Shown one piece after another: positions 63,256-64,000 of a DNA stretch of 64,000 nucleotides (positions are counted from its first letter, which is position 1; every line of letters starts with the position of its first letter). Origin of the DNA: Bog-473 sp963840435 (lineage in GTDB: Bacteria > Actinomycetota > Acidimicrobiia > Acidimicrobiales > RAAP-2); contig CAWIYY010000015.1 of NCBI GenBank assembly GCA_963840435.1, positions 1 through 64,000 of the forward strand, given 5' to 3'. Below the pieces are notes generated by a model. That model saw only the letters and a list, made by a program, of their open reading frames with translations, did no database searches and was not told the DNA's origin. Made by a program: the position numbers and the translations under genes.

Positions 63256-64000
63256 CACGAGGTGTGGAGCAGCGTCTCGATGATGCGATCCTGATCCGTG
63301 GGTGACAGAGCTGATCCACTCGGCAGGCAGAGGCCGTCGGCGAAGATGCCCTCGGCGACCGCGCCGCCCAGGACCGTTGCTCCCTTGTAGAGCGGCTGCA
63401 GGTGGAGCGGTTTCCAGACCGGCCGGGATTCGACGTCGATCTGCTCGAGGGCCAATCGGATCTGTTCGCGATCGGCGCCGAAGCGTTCTGGGTCAATGCG
63501 GATGCAGGTCATCCAGTAGTTGGGCACGACCTCGGGGCGAAAGGGCATCATCGCAATGCCGTCGACCTCGTCGAACGCGGCGCGGTAGCGCTCACGTATG
63601 GCTTTTCGTTGTTCGATGCGCCGGTCGAGTCCTCTCAGCTGGCCACGACCCAGTGCCGCGAGCAGGTTGCTCAAGCGGTAGTTGTAGCCCAGGTCGAGGT
63701 GCTCGTAGTGGGCGACAGGTTGTCGGGCCTGGGTGGAGAGGTAGCGGGCCCGTTGGACCAACTGTGGCGAGTTCGACGCCAGCATCCCGCCGCCACTGGT
63801 CGTGATGATCTTGTTGCCGTTGAACGAGAAGGTGGCGCAGGCGCCGAACCCTCCCGCCGGACGGCCACGGTAGGAGGCGCCCAGCCCTTCAGCGGCGTCT
63901 TCGACAAGTGGGATCTCGAGGTCCTCACAGGCAGCGGTCAGCACGTCGTAGTCCGGGCAGCCGCCGAGAAGGTCGACAGAGATCACTGCCGCCGGCCGCC
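63255..64000 (-). CDS. DegT/DnrJ/EryC1/StrS aminotransferase, C-terminal part
   Basis: PLP-dependent aminotransferase that aminates a keto-sugar nucleotide. The window shows LEIPLVEDAAEGLGASYRGR, GGFGACATFSFNGNKIITTS with the Schiff-base Lys, and GYNYRLSNLLAALGRGQLRG, the family signatures. The end PLYKGATVLGGAVAEGIFAD plus LCLPSGSALSPTDQDRII matches PglE/LegC-like members. About 247 residues are present and the N-terminus lies beyond 64000. It is coupled to the fusion gene. Together with the dehydratase at 54056 it would make an amino-sugar. Confidence 0.92.
   Translation of the reverse strand, partial: RPAAVISVDLLGGCPDYDVLTAACEDLEIPLVEDAAEGLGASYRGRPAGGFGACATFSFNGNKIITTSGGGMLASNSPQLVQRARYLSTQARQPVAHYEHLDLGYNYRLSNLLAALGRGQLRGLDRRIEQRKAIRERYRAAFDEVDGIAMMPFRPEVVPNYWMTCIRIDPERFGADREQIRLALEQIDVESRPVWKPLHLQPLYKGATVLGGAVAEGIFADGLCLPSGSALSPTDQDRIIETLLHTS

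Overview
The window is high-GC DNA that looks like a free-living actinobacterium, most likely from a deep lineage such as the Acidimicrobiia. This is inferred from gene content and style. GTG starts are common. A CIRCE element precedes groES-groEL. The housekeeping genes are of actinobacterial type (GuaB3, PcrA, SucCD, PurN, PurH, FolD, MetF). Several genes have a TANNNT -10 box only 6-8 nt before the start codon, which fits leaderless mRNAs. I see no rRNA, tRNA, CRISPR array or insertion sequence.

Layout: 0-3.7 kb (minus strand) holds the start of a GT1-type glycosyltransferase, a GH13 glucosidase, an SDR oxidoreductase and a secreted protein. All are cut by frameshifts that look like sequencing errors. 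3.9-6.1 kb is groES-groEL. 6.3-16.7 kb holds secreted or surface proteins (a beta-helix protein, two lipoproteins, a phosphoesterase with a glycine-rich tail), two related sulfotransferases, two methyltransferases and a Nudix hydrolase. 17-27.6 kb has an FAH-family hydratase followed by a glycan-modification island: sulfotransferase, three tandem 350-residue GT2 glycosyltransferases, sulfotransferase, methyltransferase, sulfotransferase, 2OG-Fe(II) oxygenase, sulfotransferase. 28-38 kb is core metabolism: guaB3-guaA-pcrA, a TetR/DUF4242 pair around a perfect operator, a B12-binding protein, sucCD and a K+ channel. 38-41.7 kb is a lower-GC patch with a decayed sulfotransferase, two methyltransferases and one more sulfotransferase. 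41.8-48.6 kb is a purine and one-carbon cluster (purN, purN, purH, folD, cupin, metF) into which sulfotransferases are built. 48.9-64 kb holds a second secreted beta-helix protein and an exopolysaccharide locus: GT2, Wzz/BY-kinase-like protein, CapD/FlaA1-type dehydratase, nucleotidyltransferase-fold protein, UDP-sugar dehydrogenase, epimerase, GT-like protein, sulfotransferase, a sulfotransferase-GT2 fusion and an aminotransferase that runs off the end.

The striking theme is sulfotransferases: twelve domains of about six kinds in 64 kb, most of them in related pairs. Two kinds of gene fusion appear beside their unfused relatives. First, a purN plus sulfotransferase pair (41.8-43.3 kb) is followed directly by a PurN-sulfotransferase fusion (43.3-44.8 kb). 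Second, a sulfotransferase-A / GT2 / sulfotransferase-B gene order at 18-23 kb recurs at 60-63 kb with the first two genes fused into one 683-residue protein. Together with the UDP-sugar genes and methyltransferases this suggests a sulfated, methylated surface polysaccharide whose GT2 and sulfotransferase work as a unit. That function is inferred, not shown.

Several clearly essential genes (groEL, guaB3, guaA) carry a single-base frameshift, so I treat most breaks here as sequence errors. The sulfotransferase remnant at 38.2 kb looks truly decayed.
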